A DNA stretch of 64,000 nt from Styela clava (lineage: Eukaryota > Chordata > Ascidiacea > Stolidobranchia > Styelidae). The stretch lies in assembly GCF_964204865.1 (NCBI RefSeq), contig NC_135251.1:23684001-23748000 (forward strand), read 5' to 3'. Of the stretch, positions 36,695 to 49,352 are shown in pieces. The notes beneath the pieces were generated by a model. That model ran no database searches. It was not told where the DNA came from and was given only the letters and a program-made list of their open reading frames with translations. Numbering within the stretch: position 1 is the first letter of the stretch; each line of letters starts with the position of its first letter. A program made the translations under genes and the position numbers.

Positions 36695-38486
36695 CCACAA
36701 TGTGGTTTATGCAATATATAAAAATCATAAAATAATAAATGAACAACAATAACCAAGTATACAAAAATAACAAAGCATTTCATTACAGTCCATTGATTGT
36801 ATTGTCCATAGTATCCCATTGCCATTGATATGTCCATCATGTAATTTCCATAATCCATAATGTTTGATCATTATTTATATTTTTTAGTATTAATTATTAA
36901 AAAAAAAAATTTTAATATCTATTAGTTTTGATACTATATATCACATCGTTAAAAATTCACAAGTTATTATAAATGATATCTAGTTCTCTTGTAAAATTAG
37001 GATATTGTCTCAACTTTTCTATATTTCTTCTTGCTATAAGTGACTTCTTAATTTTCATGATTACATTGCTAACATTTGGATTAACTTTTTGAAAAATTAC
37101 TGTATTCCTTTCAAGCCAAATTTTGTGTCTGGCAGTGCAAAATAATAATATTATAGCATTCCGTTCTATTTTGGACAAATGTGAATAACATAGGTGAGTT
37201 AAATCTAGTAAAATACAAGTCTTGTAATTATTATTCAGTACACAATGATTGATTTTTAATGCAACAGAAAAAATATAATCAAAAACATTTTGCGTAAAAG
37301 GACATTTCCAAAATAAATGAGAAACAAACTCAGGTTCTTGTGTGCAAAACACACATAAATCATTCCCAGAAATATGTTTAATTCTGGGCTTTACTTTAAC
37401 AGAAAGAATATCCCACATTAATTTAAAATTGTAAGTTTTTATGTTATTGGACAATATCTTACAATGTATTTCAGAGCAGGCTCCTTCAATTGTACCATTA
37501 CGAAGAAATACAATTCTGTTTCCGCCCTTCAATTTATTCACAATTTTATTATATAGTACCCTATGTTTTCCTTGTTTTAAATCATCCCCGGTTATGTTAT
37601 ATTGTCTAAGAAAATTAAGCAACTCTCCATAATATTTATAAGGAAAAAAAGCATGTGTCACATTATTATTAATCGGTAAATTAAGTAATAAACAAAGTTG
37701 TTGTCCAATATTATATTCAATAATATTGAATACTGATTGTCTACAATACTCAATTTTGTTACTAATCCTATCACAATAATAGTCGAATGCAGCCATTACA
37801 TATAAACACATAGTAAATAAAGGAATATTTATCATGTCATAGCCTCCAACAGCCTTGTTTTTGCACAGTGTCTCAAATTTCAATATGTTTCTGCCATTAA
37901 ATATAAACTTTTCTACAATTTCATTCACTTGTTTTGCAATTTTTAATGGGATGGGATATAATCTTGCACAGTATAAAAACAAAGGTAGAATTTTCAATTT
38001 TATTATCAGACATTTTCCATCTAATGATAATGGAATATTTGAAAGTTCATCTATTACAGTTTTTGCATTACCGGTATCTAAACAGTATTGCCAGTTTTCA
38101 TCGCTGGTATCATGATTTGAAACCACCACTCCAAGTATGTTTAAAGTCAAGACAACAGGTACTTGTGAAAAAAAATTAGGATTGCTCCATATTCCTAATT
38201 TTAAAAGTTTAGTCTTCTCTATGTTCAACTTCATTCCAGTTGCTAATTTGAATCTTGTCATCAAATCCATTGCAGAATATACAGAGCTTTTGTTACATAG
38301 AGTCAATGTGACATCGTCTGCATAACTAATGTGTTTAATTTCTCTGTTGTGTGGTATTTTTAAGCCAATAATTTCTTTATGGGAATTAATTTTAATTAGG
38401 AGAGGTTCAATTGCTATGATAAATAAAAATAAACTTAACGGATCTCCTTGACGAATTCCTCTATCAAGCTTTATAGTTTCTATCTA
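36656..38486 (-). mobile_element. 5'-truncated LINE (L1/Tx1-like) with reverse transcriptase C-terminal part
   Basis: Read on the minus strand, an open frame from ~38480 to 36957 (~500 codons) encodes the back half of a non-LTR reverse transcriptase: GIRQGDPLSLFLF (motif of the palm), ISYADDVTLTL with the catalytic YADD at ~38315, GMKLNIEKTKLLKLG, then a long connector and a zinc-knuckle-like C-terminus LCVFCTQEPEFVSHLFWKC. About 270 bp of 3' sequence follow, ending in a poly(A) of some 30 bases (poly-T at 36661-36690 on the plus strand). The endonuclease and first half of the polymerase are missing, which is the usual 5' truncation. The frame has no internal stop, so insertion was recent. 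Confidence 0.9.
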
Positions 38487-38501
38487 TCAAGCTATATAGT
38501 T

Positions 38502-38545
38502 ATATATATATATATATATATAATTATATATAATATAATTTTTTT
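38502..38545. repeat. (TA)n simple repeat
   Basis: An almost pure TA run abuts the truncated 5' end of the LINE, so it may mark the insertion site or slippage there. Confidence 0.9.
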
Positions 38546-39699
38546 AAGTCTGACCATGACTGCGGGGTGATTGATAATTTTTCCCCTTACAGTGCCAACT
38601 AGTGTCCATGTCCATCCAAGAAAGTGCCTAGTATGTACAATGTACATTACATATTTTATTTCGATTCATTCGTAAAAAACAATGTACAGAAAAATATTAC
38701 AGCGAAGAAACTGGGAAGTTGACAAATTCTAAAAATATTTTAAAACGTCCAAAACGTTGTCACTCGCGAAAGGGAAAACAAATCACAACAAACCTAAACA
38801 AATAAACTTGAATATAGATAGCGGGAGTCCCCCTAAATGTAAAAATCGAATTACAGTTTAATTGCAATGCGCTATTTGTTTTTCTCAGATAGAAGTGAAA
38901 ATATTGTGGAAATAAAAGTCAATATTACTTCTGAAATATGTCTGATCCAGAATCCCGATCTTGAGATTACTCGAGGCCGATAAAATAAAGAAAACGATCC
39001 ATATGAACAATTCGTGTAGGCTACAATAAAATGGATTGAACTCGTCCCGTAGCATTGACAATACAAATGTCACCGTTTCAACGCTCGTTTGCGGAAAAGT
39101 TGTCCTTGCAGCATCACTACAACACTATATACTGGGCGTCCATTTAGGTCTTGTTTCGAATCAAACACTTTATTACAATATCCAATTATAATTTTTTGAA
39201 ATCGTTGAGAAGCTCTATGAACACCCCTTATACAAAGCTTCAGTGATATGTATTGATTATATTCCGAATATTCTCAGTACGGGCTTGAAAAAAATACAAC
39301 AGTTATTTATGGTGTGATTTTTTTGGTACTAAAACTCATGAACCGCATACGAAAAAATACGATTGAAAAGCTTTCGGACAAAATTTCCTTATTGTTTCGT
39401 CACCTGCAAATTGCAGGTGGATATTTCGCTTCAACAACTAAAGAACAAAGAAACTAGAGTTTTAAAAATATCTCTTAACAATTCAGAGTACACAAATGAA
39501 AATTAAAAGAATATTTATTTTATCATACTTTCGAGAAATCGATTGCTGCTAATAACGGTGCCAAATAAAAAGCAAAACCCAGATAGTAGTGTGACGTCAT
39601 AATGTATATTGTTTATCAATAATTGAGATAAATGTATTAAATCGTGGTAAATTCTAGATTTTATAATTCTGCAACTTCGAACTGGTAAAACAGGTCAAA

Positions 39700-42600
39700 A
39701 TGTCGCCTATATTTGACTTCCTTAGCTCTATATTGCGGCGAAGGCTCAAATGTTTAATTGATGTTTCACACTATGTGCTCCTTCTTCTGCTCTGCGGATG
39801 CGGAATTTTGGTTCGCTTTGGAGTTGATCACCAAGAAAAGATGACATCTCTCCGCCAGGAGCCAGATCATTTTCCTAGCAATCTAGGAGATCTAACATCT
39901 CTCCGCCAGGAGCCAGATCATTTTCTTAGCAATCTAGGATACGCCTATCCCTAACAACAATGATGGAAGATGGTTGCATAATTTATGCTGTCAGCTGAAA
40001 GGATGGTTCTTCTGGAAGTTTTTCTTTGTCGTGCCGTTGACGGCAAGAGCGGTGAGATGGTTTTTTATAAACCGTCATTATAAGAAGATTTCAATCGCAG
40101 CTCTTTTTGAGCTCAGGGCACAGGCTGCCGAAATCTCAAAGACGTATAAAATCAGAAGGAGATCTTACAGGATTTTGAGATCATTCGTACGTATTTGGTG
40201 TCGACCTTTCCGAAAATATAAAAAATCTCGACAAACTAGTCGAATGAGGAAATCGGCTAAAAAATATTTCAGACAGGCTTTAAATCGAAGACATCGAATC
40301 AATTCGAAAAACAGAATAATTCAAAGAAATCGGTTTCTACAAATTGGCGACGTTAACACACAATATGGTTTGCAACATTCAGAAAGGAAGGCTGACGTAT
40401 CCTTTAACCAAGCCAATGTCGCAAACGCTCAACCCGGGTTTTCAAGAACGAAAGATTTGCCCAACGAGGCAAACATTTCTGATAACGATAATTCAGAGAA
40501 AATTGCAGAAAAAAATTTCAATGAGTCTCCGCGAATATTTGGTGTTGGAAACAAATCCATGCACGAACCACCATTCAAATCCGATGAATCAGACAATTCA
40601 TCGATTCGGAAGCTTCATGTGCATGTAGAAATACCTCGTATGATGGACTCTGACAAATGTAATACGGATTCCCCTGTCTGTAAATCGTCATGTCCAGTTT
40701 CTTTCACTGCATCGGGCAGTTGTGGCAGCAATATTTCGGGAGAATCACCATGCGACCGCACAAATTACCGGAACTTGAATGAGCAAGAACAATCTCAGGA
40801 CACGGAATTCAATGAATCCGCAACATCCCGTCAATCAGACGAATCTAAGTATTCAGCATTGTGCCTCTCAGAATTATCCACTGATGTTTCTCAAAGCCTT
40901 TCGGAGTGCGACCTCCCATCCATGGAATGGTCGGACAAGGATGACGATAATTCTGTGAATTTCAACAGGTATCAAGACGAAGAACCTCGTATCACTTCTC
41001 CCGGCTCGCATGAAAAATTAAAAATCATTCCCGAGTACCTGAGAAGACGAAAGACTAGCGGAAACGATTATTTGAATGAAGTATCATCAGCTGGGAGCCA
41101 TTCAAGTAATGGATACCGTGACTGTTTTCCCGGTAGAATCGAATCATTCGGGGGACAACACAATTTTTCCAGTTCATTGAAAAATTGTAAACAGCGCATT
41201 CCGTCCGTATGTTCTGGAATTTTATTTCCTTCAGTGGGAAGAAAAATTGAACGAACCCGAGATGAAAAACACAATCCAGCGCCTAACTCGCCAATTCGAA
41301 AAGCGATCGCCATCAAAATCCCCAGCGTTCCCAAAAAGAGTGATTTCGAATATGAATCTGACACCGCCAGTAGTGGTGTTGTGTCAAGTACGGTGACAAG
41401 GTTTGGAGAGCTCAATGAGAATAAAGATATGGAAAATCAGTGTTTTTCGGAGAGTTGCAACAAGTCATATGATAATGCCAAACTGATATATCCGACGGGT
41501 TTTGTGAAGCCATTTACCGTGACGCCAACTACTACAATGGCACTTTTAAAGGATAACAGAATTGGAGGTTCTTCACACACGATTTCCACACCAAACATCG
41601 ATGAAATGAAAATTTCGCGCAGGAAAAAATTCAAAGACTACGCTGAGATTTATCATCCATCGAGTGAAAGTGTTCGAGAAAATAACAAGCATTCGCATAC
41701 AAAAGTTCAAAATGACGTGAGTATATTAATTTCTAATTTTTTTCTGGTGTTGAGAATCATTGAAACTGTTTCTCATTATGTTTCTTATTCCTGAAATGGA
41801 CGTATGACATGACACGTCACTTTGATATTCTAATTGGTATTACGAAGTTTGTCCATTTGTTTAAATTTTGATTTTATTGATTGAACTGTGACGCACTAAC
41901 TTGAACATTGTATCCATGTATAATAGAAAGAGCAAGAGATTTATTATTTTGTCAACCAAAATACAAACAGTCATCAATACGAAAAAATACATAACACAAA
42001 TAAAATTGCTTTGGTATGAACGGGAGGTAGCGATACGACCATATCGAGGTCAACTCCCACCCTATTTGCTGAAGTGATTAAGGTTCAAATTGAAGATGAC
42101 TATTGAAAAAGTTGGTCTGTCTAATAATACTTTTACCAAGTATTTCTTAAAAATGCTTAATAATAACCCACCACCGATTCATACATTCTCAAGTATAAAA
42201 CAATAAAAGCCATTTTTTTCCTGCAATTCATTAACGCCTCGTAATTCTGTTACAACAGACATCAGATGAAATCATCGGGAATCGAGAACAGGATGAATTT
42301 GAGTCAAAATATCACACAGTGGATGAAACACAATATATTGATAAAGGAAATGAAATTATCTCCTGCGAGGTTTGTAAATTTAAAAATAAAATCTTCTATT
42401 CATCAAAATGAGAATTTCCAAAAATAATACCTCGGAAACAATACCGCTCTACTTTTGTGTTTGCTATACTATATTGTATATAAATGCTATTAAAATGCAA
42501 ACTGAATTCATCTGATTCCTACTGTATTATTAAAACGAATAAATTTTATATTTATTGTGATTACATTGAATTATTCAGGAAAACATTGCATTTGAGCTCA

Positions 42601-43575
42601 AGAATGACCTTGAGTCGATTCATCATAAGTTAAAGAAAATGGATCAACGACAAAGAGAGGAATTTATATCTGAAAGTGAAACTAGTATTTATTGGGTGAG
42701 ATGAAGTTTTTTATTTACTTAATTAAATAATACTTTATTTACGTGGCTATCTGGCTTCAATAATCATACCAGATATACCAGATGTGAAACATTTGAAGAC
42801 AATGATATAAAACTTGATCAAGTGTCAATGTCTACACACTAAATAACATTGAATTTTTAGATCTTTATGTCCTGTATTTTTTTTTTTTTCTTAGATTCTG
42901 GAGAAATTAAAACAAGAGAAAAGTAGACTTGATGAAATGGTATTTTCAAAAAATTCACCCAAAAAAGAATCTGTGCCAAGGAAACAAAAACTGAAAAATC
43001 CGTTTCGGTGGATCCGATCAAAAGTTTCCTCAAATTTGCATAAAAAGGACGATGACCATTCAAAGATTCTACTCTTATCATCACTGAAAAAAGTGGAATT
43101 GAGAATGGAATTGGAAGAAAATCGACTCCAAAAGCATAGAAAACTTCTATCACAAATTGAAGAAGAAGAGCGAAAAAGAAAATCGAAAGCTCGTACAGAA
43201 ATATTAAATCTGAAGAGATGCATTGTGGAAAACACGAAACGGGGAATGGAACTCCGAAAACTTATTATAAACAGCAAACACAATGATGAATCAGGAATCC
43301 ACTGCCACGATTGTATGTTCAATCTACATGCAAGCATTTGGAAAGAATCAATCCCTGTTTTTGAAAATCCAATTCTAAATGAAATTGATGGATTTCTTCC
43401 TTGCTGCCCCACAGTGATGGTAATTAATATGAAGTATGAAAATCTGGAACTTGACAACAATGACATTGAAATTGATCTAAAACTAGACAGAGTGAAAAAA
43501 TTGCAAAAAGAAATTCAACACGGATTATTCAGAAAATCTTATTTACAGCATGGGCGATTTACGATTAATTTATGA
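39700..43575 (+). pseudogene. Triplicated gene, copy 1: frame broken in exon 1
   Basis: Exons correspond to 39700-41716, 42259-42369, 42579-42695 and 42895-43575. The first 84 codons match copies 2 and 3, then a local duplication of CCGCCAGGAGCCAGATCATT-containing sequence replaces a 21-bp stretch with 43 bp. The +22 shift leads to TAA at 39952-39954. The rest of exon 1 is open in another frame to the GTGAGT donor, and exons 2-4 are intact. No in-frame ATG restores the N-terminus soon after the break. It may be a pseudogene, or a gene whose product starts internally and lacks the first hydrophobic segment. Everything else, including splice sites, is as in copy 2. Confidence 0.75.
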
Positions 43576-45472
43576 ACAAATTTATTAATATTCTACTGCA
43601 AATTGTATTATGTTCTCGCGAAACAGATACGTATGCCAATGACTTTGTTTCATATTTTTGTTTGTTATTATTGTTTGTGAAGTATGTTATTGCCTCATTT
43701 TGACTCAACTTTATGTCATTGATAATATACTCTCACCCTCCATTTTAGTCTGTGTTTGCTTTAGAATGAATTTGTAAACATCTGTCGCTAAATGGAGTAC
43801 CGCCCCAAACACGCGCATACTATTTGGACTTATTTCACCAAGTACAGTGTTTATATATCTTATAAAAAACACTCATATACTTAAAAATAAATCGACAATC
43901 AAAACCGGCAGTTTGAAGAAGGCAGTGAGTGAGAAACAAGATATGCATAAATCAAATAAGAAATGTTTAAGAAGCAATCCACCTCCGTTCGATATGAAAA
44001 AACATTTGAATGTAGTCGCATTTGTGCCTCAACCTAACAACAAAACCCCAAACCAACAAAAAATAAAACAATACACAGAAAATATTAAGGCGAACAAACT
44101 GGAAAGTTGATATAGCTAAAAATAATTTTCAAACGTAAACGCTCCACTCACGAATAGGGAAACAAACCTAAACAAACAAACATGAATATAGACGTCGGGA
44201 GTCTCACTTTGTAATCAAATTACGCTATTTGTAATTCATTCACAAACAAAACGGTGATCTGAATAGCCGCTGTGCACATGACGATTTGACGACATGTAAC
44301 GTAAGAACAGTCGAAAAACTTATTCCTAGGTTATAATATAATGTATATGCTTGTCGATGTTTCAAGCTTAAAAATCAAAAATCTATCCAGTGATTATCAT
44401 AATATCGAATATAATTAATGTACACAAAAATGTAATATTCGATAAAAACTTTTGCATACCCAGTTCCATCTATAAATATTGAGAGCAATCCAAGCTCAAT
44501 TTCGATCAAATTCTACTTCAGGCTTGCATAGGATAAGCATTCTTTGCATTCCAATTGTACATTTTTATCCCACAGTCGAAACTTTCCTTATATTTTAATA
44601 CGTTATTTATTTTCCTCGGGTAGAAGAGAAAATATAATTAAAGATTGTGGAAGATGAAGAAAATATTACTTTTGAAATTTGTCAAGGACGTGTAAGAAAA
44701 TTGAGGCCGATAATTCCGATCTTGAAGCTACTCAGGGCCGAAAAAATACGATCCATATGTAAATTTCGTGAAAATTTCCAATAAAATGGATTGTAACCCT
44801 GCCTGTAGCATTGGCAAAACAAACGTCACAGCTTAACGCACGTTTAAGGGAAAGTCGTTCTTAGCGGCACTGCAAGTTTTAGAAAGTAATGAAACACTGT
44901 ATACTGGGCGTCCATGAAGTCTTGTTTCTATTTAAAAACTTTATTACGATATCGAACTATAATTTTCTCAAATCGTTAAGAAACTCCATGAACCCCTCCT
45001 ATATACTGTTTTAATGATAAGTATTGATTGAACTTCTAAAAAGGAGTATAACGAGAAACAATTATTTTTGGTGTAATTATTTTGGCACTAAAACTCGTGA
45101 ACCGTATACTACGAAAAAAGACAAATGCAAAGAATTTGGCGATAAGTTACTTTTTGTTCCGTCAACTGCAAAATGTAGGGTAGGTATTTCTCCACAACAA
45201 CTAAAGAACAGAGAAACTAGTGTTAATTAAACAAATATAAATATATATACATTTCACAGTATACAATAAATTAAAATAGTATTCATTTCATCATATTTTT
45301 CATAAATCGAGTTCTGCTAGTAAAAATGGCTACGAAAAATCAAAACTCAGAGGATAGTGTGACGTCATAATATATATACCATTGTACATCAATAATTGAG
45401 ATAAATGGAGTAAATTGTGATAAATTCTAGATTTTATAATTCTGCGACTTCGAACTGGTAAAACAGGTCAAA
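43576..45472. other. Spacer between copies 1 and 2
   Basis: Repeated almost identically at 49353-51254. It includes a Lys/Asn-rich open frame near 43920-44110 and a 68-codon frame at 45024-45230, both kept in the second spacer, but the DNA as a whole is equally conserved, so conservation does not argue for coding. It should hold the 3' end of copy 1 and the promoter of copy 2. TGTGACGTCATAAT, a CRE-like TGACGTCA core, stands ~110 bp before each start codon (also before copy 1 and copy 3). Confidence 0.5.
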
Positions 45473-48400
45473 ATGTCGTCTATATTTGACTTCCTTAGCT
45501 CTATATTGCGGCGGAGGCTCAAATGTTTAATTGATGTTTCACACTATGTGCTCGTTCTTTTGCTCTGCGGATGCGGAATTTTGGTTCGTTTTGGAGTTGA
45601 TCACCAAGAAAAGATGACACCTCTCCGCCAGGAGCCAGATTATTTTCCTAGCAATCTAGGAGATCTAACTGACTCTTACCCGCCATGGAATACGCCTATC
45701 CCTAACAACAATGATGGAAGATGGTTGCATAATTTATGCTGTCAGCTGAAAGAATGGTTCTTCTGGAAGTTTTTCTTTGTCGTGTCGTTGACGGCAAGAG
45801 CGGTGAGATGGTTTTTTATCAACCGTCATTATAAGAAGATGTCAATTGCAGCTCTTTTTGAGATCAGGGCACAGGCTACAGAAATCTCAAAGACGTATAA
45901 AATCAGAAAGAGATCTTACCGAATTTTGAGATCATTCGTGCGTATTTGGTGTCGATCTTTCCGAAGATATAAAAAATCTCGACAAACTAGTCGAATGAGG
46001 AAATCGGCTAAAAAATATTTCAGACAGGCTTCAAATCGAAGACATCGAATCAATTCAAAAAACAGAATAATCCAAAGAAACCGGTTTCTACAAATTGGCG
46101 ACGTTAACACACAATATGGTTCGCAACATTTAGAAAAGAAGGCTGACGTATCCTATAACCAAGCCAATGTCGCAAACGCTCAACCCGGGTTTTCAAGAAC
46201 GAAAGATTTGCCCAACGAGGCAAACATTTCTGATAACGATAATTCAGAGAAAATTGCAGAAAAAACTTTCAATGAGTCTCCGCGAATATCTGGTGTTGGA
46301 AACAAATCCATGCACGAACCACCATTCAAATCCGATGAATCAGACAATTCATCGATTGGGAAGCTTCATGTGCATGTAGAAATACCTCGTATGATGGACT
46401 CTGACAAATGTTATACGGATTCCCCTGTCTGTAAATCGTCATTTCCAGTTTCTTTCACTGCATCGGGCAGTTGTGGCAGCAATATTTCGGGAGAATCACC
46501 ATGCGACCGCACAAATTACCGGAACTTGAATGAGCAAGAACAATCTCAGGACACGGAATTCAATGAATCCGCAACATCCCGTCAATCAGACGAATCTAAG
46601 TATTCAGCATTGTGCCTCTCAGAAATATCCACTGGTGTTTCTCAAAGCCTTTCGGAGTGCGACCTCCCATCCATGGAATGGTCGGACGAGGATGACGATA
46701 ATTCTGTGAATTTCAACAGGTATCAAGACGAAGAACCTCGTATCACTTCTCCCGGCTCGCATGAAAAATTAAAAATCATTCCCGAGTACCTGAGAAGACG
46801 AAAGACTAGCGGAAACGATTATTTGAATGAAGTATCATCAGCTGGGAGCCATTCAAGTAATGGATACCGTGACTGTTTTCCCGGTAGAATCGAATCATTC
46901 GGGGGGCAACACAATTTTTACAGTTCATTGAAAAATTGTAAACAGCGCATTCCGTCCGTATGTTCTGGAATTTTATTCCCTTCAGCGGGAAGAAAAATTG
47001 AACGAACCCGAGATGGAAAACACAATCCAGCGCCTAACTCGCCAATTCGAAAAGCGATCGCCATCAAAATCCCCAGCGTTCCCAAAAAGAGTGATTTCGA
47101 AGATGAATCTGACACCGCCAGTAGTGGTGTTGTGTCAAGTACGGTGACAAGGTTTGGAGAGCTCAATGAGAATAAAGATATGGAAAATCGGTGTTTTTCG
47201 GAGAGTTGCAACAAGTCATATGATAATGACAAAATGATATATCCGACGGGTTTTGTGAAGCCATTTACCGTAACGCCAACTACTACAATGGCACTTTTAA
47301 AGGATAACAGAATTGGAGGTTCTTCACACACGATTTCCACACCAAACATCGATGAAATGAAAATTTCGCGCAGGAAAAAATTCAAAGATTACGCTGAGAT
47401 TTATCATCCATCGAGTGAAAGTGTTCGAGAAAATAACAAGCATTCTCATACAAAAGTTCAAAATGACGTGAGTATATTAATTTCTAATTTTTTGTTGGTG
47501 TTGAGAATCATTGAGACTGTTTCTCATTATGTTTCTTATTCATGAAATGGACGTATGACATGACACGTCACTTTGATATTCTAATTGGTATAACGAAGTT
47601 TGTCCATTTGTTAAAATTTTGATTTTATTGATTGAACTGTGACGCACTGACCTGAACCTTGTATCCATGTATAATAGAAAGAGCGAGAGATTTATTATTT
47701 TGTCAACCAACAAACAGTCATCAATACGAAAAAATACATAACACAAATAAAATTGCTTTGGTATGAACGGGAGGTAGCGGTACGACCATTCGGTCATCGA
47801 GGTCAACTCCCACCCTATTTGCTGGAGTGATTAAGGTTCAAATTGAAGATGACTATTAAAAAAGTTGGTCTGTCTAATAATACTTTTACCAAGTATTTCT
47901 TAAAAATGCTCAATAATAACCCACCACCGATTCATACATTCTCAAGTATAAAACAATAAAAGCCATTTTTCTTTCCTGCAATTCATTAACGCCTCGTATT
48001 TTTGTTACAACAGACATCAGATGAAATCATCGGGAATCGAGAACAGGATGAATTTGAGTCAAAATCTCACACAGTGGATGAAACACAAGATATTGAAAAA
48101 GGAAATGGAATTATTTCCTGCGAGGTTTGTAAATTTAAAAATAAAATCTTTTATTCAACAAAATGAGAATTTCCAAAAATAATACCTCGGAAACAACACC
48201 GCTCTAATTTTGTGCTTGCTATACTATATTTTATATAAATGCTATCAAAATGCAAACTGAATTCCTCTGATTCTTACTGTATTATTAAAACGGATAAATT
48301 TTACATTTATTGTGATTACATTGAATTATTCAGGAAAACATTGCATTTGAGCTCAAGAATGACCTTGAGTCGATTCATCATAAGTTAAAGAAAATGGATC

Positions 48401-49352
48401 AACGACAAAGAGAGGAATTTATATCTGAAAGTGAAACTAGTATTTATTGGGTGAGATGAAGTTTTTTATTTACTTAATTAAATAATACTTTATTTACGTG
48501 GCTATCTGGCTTCAATAATCATCCATGCTTTTTATTTATGAAGGTTCAAAGTAGAGTTTATATATACCAGATGTGAAGACAATGATATAAAACTTGATCA
48601 AGTGTCAATGTATACACACTAAATAACATTAAATTTTCAGATCGTTATGTCATGTATTTAATTTTACCTAGATTCTGGAGAAATTAAAACAAGAGAAAAG
48701 TAGACTTGATGAAATGGTATTTTCAAAAAATTCACCCAAAAAAGAATCTGTGCCAAGGAAACAAAAACTGAAAAACCCGTTTCGGTGGATCCGATCAAAA
48801 GTTTCCTCAAATTTGCATAAAAAGGACGATGACCATTCAAAGATTCTACTCTTATCATCATTGAAAAAAGTGGAATTGAGAATGGAATTGGAAGAAAATC
48901 GACTCCAAAAGCATAGAAAACTTCTATCACAAATTGAAGAAGAAGAGCGCAAAAGAAAATCGAAAGCTCGTACAGAAATATTAAATCTGAAGAGATGCAT
49001 TGTGGAAAACACGAAACGGGGAATGGAACTCCGAAAACTTATTATAAACAGCAAACACAATGATGAATCAGGAATCCACTGCCACGATTGTATGTTCAAA
49101 CTACATGCAAGCATTTGGAAAGAATCAATCCCTGTTTTTGAAAATCCAATTCTAAATGAAATTGATGGATTTCTTCCTTGCTGCCCCACAGTGATGGTAA
49201 TTAATATGAAGTATGAAAATCTGGAACTTGACAACAATGACATTGAAATTGATCTAAAACTAGACAGAGTGAAAAAATTGCAAAAAGAAATTCAACACGG
49301 ATTATTCAGAAAATCTTATTTACAGCATGGGCGATTTACGATTAATTTATGA
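45473..49352 (+). CDS. Triplicated gene, copy 2: intact four-exon gene, ~967 residues, unrecognised
   Basis: Exons: 45473-47467, 48014-48124, 48334-48450, 48672-49352, all phase 0. Residues 24-42 (HYVLVLLLCGCGILVRFGV) are a likely membrane segment; a second hydrophobic stretch at 94-115 (EWFFWKFFFVVSLTARAVRW) is bounded by basic residues. Residues ~118-210 are strongly basic (RRYKKSRQTSRMRKSAKKYF). The rest of exon 1 is Ser/Asn/Asp-rich with an acidic patch (MEWSDEDDDNSV), probably disordered and cytoplasmic. Exons 3-4 give helical, coiled-coil-like sequence at ~800-868 (ELRMELEENRLQKHRKLLSQ), then a Cys/His cluster (GIHCHDCM, LPCCPTV). I know no family with this order. The start is the first ATG of the open frame and is shared by copy 3. 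Confidence 0.85.

Noticed and set aside
42891-43466. 191-codon minus-strand frames in the last exon, repeated in all three copies
   Set aside because: They are antisense shadows of the coiled-coil exon; the plus-strand frame joins in phase with three other exons.
43847-44110. Lys/Asn-rich frame kept in both inner spacers
   Set aside because: The whole spacer is equally conserved because of recent duplication, and the frame starts without ATG; no sign of selection.
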